This document shows, one piece after another, positions 1 through 7,558 of a stretch of DNA of 42,250 bases. Origin of the DNA: Oribacterium sp. (lineage in GTDB: Bacteria > Bacillota_A > Clostridia > Lachnospirales > Lachnospiraceae). How positions within the stretch are numbered: the stretch's first letter is position 1; the number at the start of each line of letters is the position of its first letter. The stretch covers positions 1 through 42,250 of the forward strand of contig JAGAXP010000300.1 in NCBI GenBank assembly GCA_017940955.1. The letters run 5' to 3'. A model generated the notes under the pieces. The model saw only the letters and a program-made list of their open reading frames with translations, had not been told where the DNA came from and ran no database searches. The position numbers and the translations under genes were made by a program.

Positions 1-20
1 ATGTCCCATAATGCAATTTT

Positions 21-293
21 AGGTCATATCAGAAAAAGGACTCGATTGACTCATTAACGTAAAAACTATGTTTAAGTCAATGATTCACAACTACATGTTT
101 GACCCATTTAGGATTATTTTAAATTGCGGTCAGACAGGAATACAAAAAATGTTGACTCAGATAACGGAAACCAAAATTTGAGTCATTCAGGCTCAGTCCT
201 ATGTATGACTCAGATAACGGAAACCAGTACTTAAGTCATTCACACACAGATCATCACATGACTCAGATGATGCCATATAGAAATTAAGTCAGT
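21..293. repeat. 53-bp periodic array of TGACT / AGTCA half-sites
   Basis: TGACT(or C)CA motifs start at 47, 100, 153, 206 and 259, exactly 53 bp apart. Each is followed 27 bp later by an inverted partner of the type AAGTCA, at 74, 127, 180, 233 and 286, and a further partner at 21 fits the same phase. The units at 153 and 206 share TGACTCAGATAACGGAAACC; the unit at 100 is strongly diverged but keeps the spacing. The 18-bp stretches between units are unrelated. The array may continue left of the window. It could be a protein-binding array, an iteron-like element or a decayed tandem repeat; its function is not known. Confidence 0.75.
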
Positions 294-350
294 CAAAAGG
301 CAATAATCGTTCCTGCTATGTCACTCGTGCCCCGGCTGAACTGTTACCAA

Positions 351-386
351 GAGCCGGAGGGCATCCATTTGGATGCCCTCCGGCTC
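351..386. terminator. Palindromic hairpin behind the P-type ATPase gene (GAGCCGGAGGG family)
   Basis: Two perfect 17-bp arms, starting GAGCCGGAGGGCATCCA, flank a TT centre. It lies 15 bp beyond the stop of the ATPase gene. There is no clear T-run on either strand, so it may act as an mRNA 3' end or a weak terminator. Its arms reappear as the outer stem of the long hairpin at 10025-10238 and in related hairpins at 29768-29813 and 32644-32683. Confidence 0.75.
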
Positions 387-401
387 GTACTTTCATTAAA
401 T

Positions 402-2519
402 CTATGAAGCTGAAATCTGATTTATACTTGTTTCTCGTTTTTTATCCGGAAGCAAATTGGTGAGGCTGTGCATTCCGATGCCTATGGTACTGAGGTTATG
501 GAACAGGGCACTGGTGCTTGGCTGAATAAGGCTCATGAGACCAAGTGCTATGAGACCGAGGTTCCAGTCGATTATGAAGTGGTAATTGTGATTTACTCTC
601 TTCATGAGACCATTGGCTATCTCTTTAAGTGTGAGAAGTCCCTCAAGATCGGAGCCTGAGATGGTGATATCCGCTATGTCTCTTGCAATCTGGGCACCTT
701 CCGAAATGGCAATGCCTACATCCGCAGCACCAAGTGCCGGGGAGTCATTGATACCGTCTCCCACCATGATGACTTTGTGTCCCATTGCTTTCTGCTCTTC
801 CACAAAGGATGCCTTATCCTCCGGTAATACTTCTGCATAAAACTCGTCAACACCAACAACGGAAGCAACATTCTCGGCTGTGTGCTTTGAATCTCCTGTC
901 ATCATAACTATATGCTTGAAGCCTGCTTCGTGAAGTTTTCTGATGACTTCGGGAGCTTCCGGACGGAGAGGATCCTCTATGCATATTACAGCTGCAAGCT
1001 TTCCGCCTATGGCAAGGTACAGATGTGAGTACTGCGTAGATATTGAATTGAACTTTTTCTTTTCCTTTGCAGGTATCTTTACCTTCTCATCTTCAAACAC
1101 GAAGTGTGAGCTTCCGATCACAACCTTTTTGCCATCAATAAGCGAAGCTATGCCATGAGCCACCACATACTGAACTTCTTTATGCATTTCCTCGTGGTCA
1201 AGGCCCTCTTCTTCTGCCTTTTTCACAACTGCATTGGCTATACTGTGGGGGTAATGCTCTTCGAGGCAGGCTGCGATCCTTAATGCTTCTTTTTCATCCA
1301 TACCGTTAAAGGGGATGACATCCGCAACAGTCGGTGTAGCCTTGGTGAGGGTTCCCGTCTTATCGAATATAAGCGTATCCGACTCGGTCACTGCTTCAAG
1401 ATAACGACCGCCCTTAACAGTCAGATTGTGATCCTGGGCTTCTCTCATTGCCGAAAGAACCGAAACCGGCATACTAAGTTTAAGAGCACAGGAGAAATCC
1501 ACCATAAGGATAGATATAGCCTTTGTTACATTTCCGGTCAGAAGATAGGTTAAAGCTGTTCCGGCAAAGCTCCAGGGCACAAGTCTGTCTGCAAGATTTG
1601 AAGCCTTAGTTTCAAGTCCGGCTTTCAGCTTCTCTGATTCCTCGATCATCTTAATGATCTTCTCATATCTCGTCGATCCCTGGCCATTTTCGACCCTTAT
1701 AAGAAGGTCGCCCTCCTCAATAGCAGTTCCGGCGTAAACATAGGCACCTGCATCCTTGTGGACAGGAACTCCCTCTCCGGTAAGGGAGGCCTGGTTCACC
1801 ATCGCCTCGCCATCAACAACAACTCCGTCCAAAGGTATCTGCCTGCCCATATGTACACATATCAGGGTTCCGGCTTCAACACTTTTAACAGGAACAAGAA
1901 CCTCGTCTTCACCGCTTTTAACAAAGACCCTCTCATCTGTAAGAGCCATGGAGCGTGCAAGGTCTTCAACGGATTTTTTGTGAGTCCACTCTTCAAGGAT
2001 GTCACCGATGCCGAGCAGAAACATGACGCTGGAAGCGGTCTTGAAATCATTCCGGAGCATCGATACTCCTATGGCCGTTGCATCCAGCACAGGAACTTCA
2101 AGTCTTTTTTTCCATAGACATTTGAGTCCTTCTTTAAGATATTTAACTGACAGAATAAGTGCTTTAAGGTTCCTGAGAGGTCGGGGAAGAACCACATTTA
2201 AAAGATAATGCAGAACCACTTTAGTTACGATACGATCCTGATATTCATTTGCAAGAGCTCTTCCGGTATGTTCCGGCACAAGGGCTGCAATTTCATCGGA
2301 TTCAAATCTAAACTTAAGTATCTCTTTTAAAAGAGTCTGCTTCTCTCCCGTATATGTGACTGCCGCACTTCCCGTACGCTGGTAAACCTTTGCCTTTTCT
2401 ACCTGGTCAAGTGAAAGTAGATAATATAAGAGCATATCCGCCTGCTTTTCAGTAAATCTTTTTTTACCTAAAGTGAAACGTATACGCCCTCTGCTTTCAT
2501 CACGGATGATGATCTTCAT
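402..2519 (-). CDS. P1B-type metal-transporting P-type ATPase lacking the usual CPC motif
   Basis: This is a 705-residue membrane ATPase that should move a transition-metal ion across the cytoplasmic membrane. Visible motifs in order are a divergent HMA-like N-terminus without CxxC (about 1-75), actuator SLTGE (245-249), phosphorylation site DKTGTLT (D386), a YPHS variant of the HP motif (423-426), TGDS (541-544) and GDGINDSPAL (587-596). The membrane metal site reads DFSCALKLSMP (341-351) where copper and zinc pumps have CPC or SPC, so the cargo cannot be assigned. The C-terminal membrane pair carries NYH (645-647) and HSLTNLL (684-690). It lies 8 bp behind the DUF6110 gene and is surely cotranscribed with it. 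Family assignment is secure; substrate is open. Confidence 0.93.
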   Translation of the reverse strand: MKIIIRDESRGRIRFTLGKKRFTEKQADMLLYYLLSLDQVEKAKVYQRTGSAAVTYTGEKQTLLKEILKFRFESDEIAALVPEHTGRALANEYQDRIVTKVVLHYLLNVVLPRPLRNLKALILSVKYLKEGLKCLWKKRLEVPVLDATAIGVSMLRNDFKTASSVMFLLGIGDILEEWTHKKSVEDLARSMALTDERVFVKSGEDEVLVPVKSVEAGTLICVHMGRQIPLDGVVVDGEAMVNQASLTGEGVPVHKDAGAYVYAGTAIEEGDLLIRVENGQGSTRYEKIIKMIEESEKLKAGLETKASNLADRLVPWSFAGTALTYLLTGNVTKAISILMVDFSCALKLSMPVSVLSAMREAQDHNLTVKGGRYLEAVTESDTLIFDKTGTLTKATPTVADVIPFNGMDEKEALRIAACLEEHYPHSIANAVVKKAEEEGLDHEEMHKEVQYVVAHGIASLIDGKKVVIGSSHFVFEDEKVKIPAKEKKKFNSISTQYSHLYLAIGGKLAAVICIEDPLRPEAPEVIRKLHEAGFKHIVMMTGDSKHTAENVASVVGVDEFYAEVLPEDKASFVEEQKAMGHKVIMVGDGINDSPALGAADVGIAISEGAQIARDIADITISGSDLEGLLTLKEIANGLMKRVNHNYHFIIDWNLGLIALGLMSLIQPSTSALFHNLSTIGIGMHSLTNLLPDKKRETSINQISAS

Positions 2520-2527
2520 TGTGCTGA

Positions 2528-2830
2528 TTATTCCTCATCATCTGACTCAGAATCTTCCTGAAGATCCTCGTCAGTGATAACTTCTGCGGCTCTCTTTTCG
2601 TTTTCTTCCTTTGCAGCGGCAAGAACGTCCTCAGCATTCTCCTGGATGCAGGCTGCTGTGTCAAGAACACACTCCTTAGCGCGAAGTGCGGCTGCTGTTG
2701 CCTGAACATAAGCCTTCTTTGCATCCTTTGATGCGAGAATCTTGAGGCCTGCTGTTCCGAAAGCAAATCCGCTCATGAAAATGCCAACCTTCTTCCAATT
2801 GATCTTACCAAAACAATCTGTTAACCACAT
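2528..2830 (-). CDS. DUF6110-type small membrane-associated protein
   Basis: The protein has 100 residues if it starts at the ATG at 2830, which has an AGGAG 8 bp upstream; an upstream in-frame start would add 19 residues but lacks a good ribosome binding site. An N-terminal hydrophobic segment (about 14-30, VGIFMSGFAFGTAGLKI) is followed by an alanine-rich helix and a very acidic tail ending DDEE. This matches DUF6110, which I recall next to metal P-type ATPases in Clostridia. The gene is first in a two-gene operon with the ATPase, 8 bp apart. A helper role such as metal delivery or pump regulation is inference. Confidence 0.8.
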   Translation of the reverse strand: MWLTDCFGKINWKKVGIFMSGFAFGTAGLKILASKDAKKAYVQATAAALRAKECVLDTAACIQENAEDVLAAAKEENEKRAAEVITDEDLQEDSESDDEE

Positions 2831-2917
2831 AATATGTGCTCCTTTCAGTTTTTGTTTATAGGTATGGTCGATAAGTTTATCCTGCACGACCTAAGCCTTT
2901 TTAACTTTACAAATAAA

Positions 2918-2947
2918 TTATAAATATCAGTAACTACGTTAGTCACG
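2918..2947 (-). promoter_or_regulatory. Promoter with overlapping palindromic operator for the DUF6110-ATPase operon
   Basis: On the minus strand a TATAAT (2918-2923) lies 18 bp from GTGACT (2942-2947). A near-perfect 17-bp palindrome, GTGACTAACGTAGTTAC (2931-2947), covers the -35 box and part of the spacer, which is the usual position of a repressor operator. The cognate regulator is not in the window. It contains the TGACT/AGTCA words seen in the array at 21-293. Confidence 0.5.
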
Positions 2948-3159
2948 TCTATATTTTATCAATATTTATACAAATTTTCACAAAAAAATCATCCGGTTAG
3001 TTTTGAAACATGTACACATCATATCTAACTCTTCAACTATCTTAGTGTTTTAAGCCTGAAAATCACTTATCCAGGTCTTAAATGAATCAAATAAGAAAGC
3101 TCCAATGAATCCTGCCTGCCCCGAATCATAAACTATCTGCCTTTATCTGTAATTAAATC
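2948..3159. other. AT-rich gene-free stretch
   Basis: This spacer lies between the operon promoter at 2918-2947 and the terminator at 3160-3193. I see no coding pattern, RNA gene or clear repeat in it. Confidence 0.5.
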
Positions 3160-3193
3160 AGAAAAGGCAGACCGGGGCGAATCCGGTCTGCCT
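3160..3193 (-). terminator. Intrinsic terminator of the DUF5722 gene
   Basis: Read on the minus strand, GGCAGACCGG pairs with CCGGTCTGCC around a 7-nt loop and is followed by TTTTCTGATTT. It begins about 20 bp beyond the stop codon at 3213. Confidence 0.85.
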
Positions 3194-3212
3194 GAATAAG
3201 ACATTATCTGTT

Positions 3213-5021
3213 TTAGATATGGAAATTCGGTATGACTTCTGACCAATCCATTATACCGATGATCTTTTTTGCAAAATCGGAAACCTGTAAAGATTTTGCA
3301 GGATCATCGATGTACTTAAACACCTCTCTTGCAGGCTTTGCTACCAGAGAACCGTCGGCACCTGTGGTGGAAAGGCCGAAATACAGACCATCCACTGTTT
3401 CTCCGGCATTATCCAGCTGCCTTGAAAGCATATATGCATCTATGTCAGGATTGTTTTCCACTATATAGTGTCCGTAGGCAACTGCCGCAGCCTGTTCCGT
3501 CTGTGCATCCTGGGACAGATTTCTTACAGAACTGAAGCCCTGTTCTGTCATAAAGATGTTACGCACGTTTCCGCTGTTATCAAGCATGTAGCTGTTATGC
3601 ATATAGTTTGTAAGTACATTAAGGTTCAGATAGCTTACAACAGGTGTGGTAAGCTCCTGAGTAACCTTTCCGGAGCTTTCATCATCCCAGAAATTCGGAT
3701 CGATCAGGGGATATGGATATGGATGGATGGCAAGTGCCCAGTTGGAGCTTCCCTCCTGTTTATCAAGCGCCGCAAAGCTGTCAAGCACATCCTTTCCGGG
3801 ATATTTACCAACAAATCCGGATTCTGCAGGAATCGTCCAGTAGAAGTCCAGTGAGAACATGACATTATCATTGGCTGAAACCGATTTGATAGCGTTATAG
3901 AATACTCTGAAGGCTCTCTGGAATATCCTGGTATAATCATTGACACTATAGTTACCTACATAATTCCAATACTGGTTGTTGATCTCGTTTCCTATAACCC
4001 AGTTGGTGATCTTTCCGTGGCTGTTATGTCCGTTGTATCGGTTAGCCAGGAATGAGGCCAATGCTTTCACCATTTGGAAGCCTTCCTCGGTCTCAACATT
4101 AAAATCGTAGTAAAGTGCTGCGGCCGAGCTTTGAACTGCCGTACCGGGTCTGTAGAGCTCAGGATATGAAGCATTCCAACCGTTTACGATACCGGCTGTC
4201 ACAGCTATGCCGCTTGAGCTGAGACGGTTTATCTCCTGATCCAGCTGATTGATGAGTCCCGAATCAAAGGAATAGGTTTTTCCTTCGAAGGAATAGTTTA
4301 TTCCGGTTCCGAAAAGCTGGCTGGTGGTTACGGCAATGAAGGCATGCTTTATGTTCTGATCAATGGCATCATCCAGTATATTTGGGTCAACCATCAGACC
4401 CTTTTTCCCGAGGTTTTGAGCCGGTGTCTGATCCGCAGCTATGGCCTCCGGATTTGAAATATAACATCTGTTGGAAACTACGTAGTACCCGTTTTCTGTG
4501 GGAATCCCCAGAACAAAAGCATCGTATAATCTGTTGCTTCCGTCTTCTTTAAAAAGGTCAACAGTTACTGTAAATATTCCGTTTCCTATGGGCTGGACCA
4601 ACAGCGGGTCTGTTCTGGTAAAAAGATCTGTTTCGTAGGGCTTAATATCAAAGAGCGTTAATTCCTGAACCTGACCAAGAAGAGCGCTTGCATCAACCGC
4701 AATGCTTATTTTGGTCGGGTCATTGATATTCAAGCTTACATTTGTTATGGTTGCCTGTCCCGATACCACCGAGGATGCTCTCAGGGAATCCGCTGTAGTA
4801 TAGTCTATTCTGTAACCATAACCGTTTCCGACGCCGATGGAAGCATTGGCAGTAGTTCCCGAAGAAGCCTCCTGTGTTGTGGTCGAGACCGGCCCCTGAA
4901 TAAGGGAAGGATCCACTCCTTTTCCCACAACCTCCGCAAGGGCTGTAAGCTGTGAAAAAGCAACGAATGTGCCTGTTACAGCCAATGTCATCAATTTGAG
5001 TTTATATGATTTAAATTTCAT
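3213..5021 (-). CDS. Secreted DUF5722 protein, putative glycoside hydrolase of the TIM-barrel clan
   Basis: The 602-residue protein has a signal peptide (about 1-29, ending LTALAE), a beta-rich N-terminal region (about 60-190) and a C-terminal TIM-barrel-like domain (about 200-600). WVIGNEIN (341-348, E346) and MTEQGFSS (491-498, E493) sit where clan GH-A retaining glycosidases carry their acid/base and nucleophile glutamates, and AIHPYPYP (431-438) fits a barrel strand. The sequence matches my memory of DUF5722. The substrate is unknown; a plant or bacterial polysaccharide is plausible for a fibre-degrading gut bacterium. The start has GGGAGG 8 bp upstream. It is a single-gene unit between its own promoter and terminator. 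Confidence 0.8.
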   Translation of the reverse strand: MKFKSYKLKLMTLAVTGTFVAFSQLTALAEVVGKGVDPSLIQGPVSTTTQEASSGTTANASIGVGNGYGYRIDYTTADSLRASSVVSGQATITNVSLNINDPTKISIAVDASALLGQVQELTLFDIKPYETDLFTRTDPLLVQPIGNGIFTVTVDLFKEDGSNRLYDAFVLGIPTENGYYVVSNRCYISNPEAIAADQTPAQNLGKKGLMVDPNILDDAIDQNIKHAFIAVTTSQLFGTGINYSFEGKTYSFDSGLINQLDQEINRLSSSGIAVTAGIVNGWNASYPELYRPGTAVQSSAAALYYDFNVETEEGFQMVKALASFLANRYNGHNSHGKITNWVIGNEINNQYWNYVGNYSVNDYTRIFQRAFRVFYNAIKSVSANDNVMFSLDFYWTIPAESGFVGKYPGKDVLDSFAALDKQEGSSNWALAIHPYPYPLIDPNFWDDESSGKVTQELTTPVVSYLNLNVLTNYMHNSYMLDNSGNVRNIFMTEQGFSSVRNLSQDAQTEQAAAVAYGHYIVENNPDIDAYMLSRQLDNAGETVDGLYFGLSTTGADGSLVAKPAREVFKYIDDPAKSLQVSDFAKKIIGIMDWSEVIPNFHI

Positions 5022-5045
5022 TTACTTTTCCTCCCAGGTATGAAA

Positions 5046-5054
5046 AGTATATCA
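5046..5054 (-). promoter_or_regulatory. Extended -10 promoter of the DUF5722 gene
   Basis: On the minus strand TGATATACT forms an extended -10 element about 25 bp upstream of the ATG. The leader would be under 20 nt and would include the GGGAGG ribosome binding site. No good -35 is seen. Confidence 0.4.
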
Positions 5055-5141
5055 TTTCAAAAAATCCCAACCTATAGCTTTTTTCTTACTCTTACGAAAG
5101 AGTTGATTAAATATAAATATCTTGATTATTAATTGTTGTGA

Positions 5142-5187
5142 ATCCACCTGGGACGGTTCTCACCGGTGAGAACCGTCCCAGGTGGAT
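5142..5187. repeat. Perfect 46-bp palindrome (CCTGGGACGGTTCTC arms)
   Basis: Two perfect 23-bp arms meet without a loop at the centre ACCGGT (5162-5167). It abuts the terminator of the 191-residue gene but is a separate element, since the T-run needed for termination belongs to the neighbouring hairpin. GGGACGGTTCTC-type words are frequent in clostridial genomes, in my recollection beside REP-associated Y1 transposases; none is present here. Confidence 0.85.
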
Positions 5188-5227
5188 AAAAAAAGGATAC
5201 CTACAGGCGAACCCGTATGTATCCTTT
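5188..5227 (-). terminator. Intrinsic terminator of the 191-residue secreted protein gene
   Basis: On the minus strand AAAGGATAC pairs with GTATCCTTT and is followed by a run of seven T. It lies about 30 bp beyond the stop at 5257. Confidence 0.8.
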
Positions 5228-5256
5228 GGTCATCAATATTTAATTTTAAAACGATA

Positions 5257-5832
5257 TCATCCCTCAGTAACCGGTCCCGGAATGTAGGCAACATCAGTTA
5301 CCTCTTCCTCTTCTTTCGGAAGTCCGATACTCTCTGACATCTTTTCAAATGTCTTGTAGTCCACAAGTCCGAAATAGAAATCGTTGTAATTGTCGCCGGG
5401 TCCGTAATAAACCCTTACATCATAGCAGCGGTCTGTAAATCTGTAAGCCGAACCGTCGCTTACATCCTCATCGAATACATCTTCCGGGAGCATGGTAAGC
5501 TGTTCACCCATACGTACTTTCTTCTTCAGCACTCTGTTTGATACACCTGCATCCTGTCCTGATATAAATTCGTTGATATAGAAAATCGCTTCAGCTTCAT
5601 TGTACGAACCGGAAACAAAATGAAATTCTGCATTGTCACACACAATATAAGCCTGCTTGGTCATACGTGTAACAGGATCATTAACCTTGTACAATATATA
5701 GTCGCTGTCTACCACTATCTTTATGGGATCCACAGCACCTTCCTTTGATGAGGAAGCCAATGCCGTAAAACTCAAAGCAGCTGCCATAACAGAAACCGCC
5801 ATTGTCCCACGGAGGATATTTTTTAATAGCAT
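5257..5832 (-). CDS. Secreted protein of unknown function
   Basis: I do not recognise this 191-residue protein. It begins with a clear signal peptide (basic start, hydrophobic 11-24, cleavage near TALA/SS at 27-28) and has no lipobox, so it is probably released. The mature part is acidic and soluble, with an acidic EEEE patch near residue 175 and no repeats, anchors or known catalytic motif. AAGGAG lies 12 bp before the ATG, slightly far. It is a single gene between terminators. Confidence 0.8.
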   Translation of the reverse strand: MLLKNILRGTMAVSVMAAALSFTALASSSKEGAVDPIKIVVDSDYILYKVNDPVTRMTKQAYIVCDNAEFHFVSGSYNEAEAIFYINEFISGQDAGVSNRVLKKKVRMGEQLTMLPEDVFDEDVSDGSAYRFTDRCYDVRVYYGPGDNYNDFYFGLVDYKTFEKMSESIGLPKEEEEVTDVAYIPGPVTEG

Positions 5833-5928
5833 GGATTGATATAGCTCCTTCTAAGATTTCGTGTAAATACTTAAAAAACGCATAAACACGTTAAATTTTA
5901 ATCAACCTATAAATCCATTATAAAGTAA

Positions 5929-5962
5929 AAGATGGAGCCCGACAATACCGAAGCTCCATCTG
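5929..5962 (-). terminator. Hairpin upstream of the 191-residue gene
   Basis: GATGGAGC (5931-5938) pairs with GCTCCATC (5953-5960), followed on the minus strand by TTTTACTTT. It is probably a second terminator behind tyrS. The rest of 5833-6111 is AT-rich and holds no gene. Confidence 0.55.
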
Positions 5963-6084
5963 TAAACTAAATTTAAGACTAACGAAGTAATTCTTTCTAA
6001 ATAAACCCACCGTTAAAAAAGCCGAAAAGTCTTTGGATATGGTGAGTTTTCAGTATTTCGTTACTGCTCTCAATTTTCAAACGG

Positions 6085-6133
6085 GTGATACACACAGCTT
6101 TGAGAGACACAAAAGAATACGTAAGGATTCTTT
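6085..6133 (-). terminator. tyrS 3' hairpin, related to an insert at 38645-38728
   Basis: On the minus strand AAAGAAT and ATTCTTT (6112-6133) form a hairpin with a TTTT end 12 bp beyond the tyrS stop. The hairpin plus the following 25 bp (spelling AAAGAATCCTTACGTATTC, then CTCAAAGC) closely matches the palindromic segment inserted in the long hairpin at 38576-38882. Confidence 0.6.
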
Positions 6134-6144
6134 AATTTAAGTAA

Positions 6145-7365
6145 TCAGGAGAAAATCTTTACAAATTTCTTCTTTCCGCGCTGTACTACAACACCGTCTT
6201 TGAAGAAGTCTGCTGTATAGCTTGCCTTTATATCGGAAACCTTTTCTCCTGCAACCGAAACACCGCCCTGCTGTATGTTCTGACGTGCTTCGGATCTTGA
6301 TTTTGTAAGTCCGGAAACTGTGAGAATTCCGCAAATGTCTACAGCGCCGTCTCTGTAATCCTCAGCTTTAAGTGTGTACTTAGGCATATTCTCACTGTCA
6401 CTTCCGCTTACAAATATAGCCTTTGCAGCTGAATCGGCCTTGTCAGCCTCTTCCTTTCCGTGAACAAGTTCTGTGAGTGAGTATGCAAGTCTCTCCTTAG
6501 CCTTGTTAAGCTCTGCGCCTTCCCACTTCTCCATCTCCTGAATCTCCGGAAGAGGAACAAAGGTAAGGAGCTTAAGGCACTTGATTACGTCTGCATCGTC
6601 AACATTTCTCCAGTACTGGTAGAAGTCATAAGGTGTAGTCTTCTCAGGATCAAGCCATACAGCGCCGCTTGCAGTCTTACCCATCTTCTTTCCTTCTTTG
6701 TTTGTAAGAAGTGTGATGGTAAGGGCATGAGCATCCTTAGCTTCTTTCTTACGGATGAGCTCTGTTCCGGCAAGCATGTTTGACCACTGATCATCGCCAC
6801 CGAACTCCATGTTACAGCCGTAATCCTTGAAGAGTCTGTAGAAATCATATCCCTGCATAAGCATGTATGAGAACTCAAGGAAGGTAAGTCCCTGCTCCAT
6901 ACGGTTTACATAACATCTTGCACGAAGCATGTCATTTACTGAGAAGCAAGGACCGATCTCACGCATAAAATCAAGGAAGTTGAGGTTTCTCAGCCAGTCA
7001 GCATTGTTTACCAGCATGGCCTTGCCTTCTCCAAACTCGATAAAGCGGCTCATCTGCTTCTTGAAGCACTCGCAGTTATGATCGATCTGCTCAATGGTCA
7101 TCATTGAACGCATGTCTGAACGTCCGGAGGGATCACCGATCATGGCAGTTCCTCCGCCTACAAGTGCGATCGGCTTATTGCCGGCTTCCTGAAGACGTTT
7201 CATAAGTGTCAGTGCCATAAAGTGTCCGACATGCAGAGAATCAGCAGTCGGGTCAAAGCCTATATAAAATGTAGCCTTACCGTTATTAACGAGATTTTTG
7301 ATCTCTTCTTCATTTGTCACCTGAGCAATCAGGCCTCTGGCTACCAATTCTTCGTATACTCCCAT
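6145..7365 (-). CDS. tyrS: Tyrosine-tRNA ligase
   Basis: This 406-residue class I aminoacyl-tRNA synthetase charges tRNA-Tyr in the cytoplasm. The Rossmann fold carries the HIGH-type motif HVGH (45-48) and the KMSKS-type motif KMGKT (227-231). DDQW (191-194) and GGTAMIGDPSGR (71-82) are typical tyrosine-binding elements. A C-terminal S4 RNA-binding domain occupies about 340-400. Length and layout are those of the bacterial TyrS family. AAAGGAG is well placed before the ATG at 7365. It lies downstream of the DAHP synthase gene, but a strong hairpin separates them. I see no T-box leader. Confidence 0.97.
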   Translation of the reverse strand: MGVYEELVARGLIAQVTNEEEIKNLVNNGKATFYIGFDPTADSLHVGHFMALTLMKRLQEAGNKPIALVGGGTAMIGDPSGRSDMRSMMTIEQIDHNCECFKKQMSRFIEFGEGKAMLVNNADWLRNLNFLDFMREIGPCFSVNDMLRARCYVNRMEQGLTFLEFSYMLMQGYDFYRLFKDYGCNMEFGGDDQWSNMLAGTELIRKKEAKDAHALTITLLTNKEGKKMGKTASGAVWLDPEKTTPYDFYQYWRNVDDADVIKCLKLLTFVPLPEIQEMEKWEGAELNKAKERLAYSLTELVHGKEEADKADSAAKAIFVSGSDSENMPKYTLKAEDYRDGAVDICGILTVSGLTKSRSEARQNIQQGGVSVAGEKVSDIKASYTADFFKDGVVVQRGKKKFVKIFS

Positions 7366-7463
7366 CGAATCATTCTCCTTTGCAATTAATGTGTTTTCAC
7401 ACTCATATCACCCTATTATACCCGGCATAAACGTAATTGCAAATAAAATCGATACAATACAGC

Positions 7464-7547
7464 CAGAGACGGCAGACTTCCATTCAAAAACGGGTCGATT
7501 TTTCAGTACCTTGCTCAACGTTTTTGAATGGAAGCCTGCCGTCTCTG
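7464..7547. terminator. Long hairpin with a short nested core, between the DAHP synthase gene and tyrS
   Basis: Arms of 29 bp (7464-7492 and 7519-7547) pair with one mismatch. The 26-bp tip, containing GATTTTTCA and GCTCAA, matches one end of the cores in the hairpins at 10025-10238 and 38576-38882. The element starts 12 bp beyond the stop at 7559. Confidence 0.85.
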
Positions 7548-7558
7548 ACCTAGTCTTA

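Noticed and set aside
21..293. CRISPR array
   Set aside because: The 53-bp period looks array-like, but the variable parts are only 18 bp, repeats are degenerate and no cas gene is present.
7366..7463. T-box leader for tyrS
   Set aside because: The gap is short, and I see neither a specifier loop nor the conserved T-box sequence; the hairpin there belongs to the nested family.
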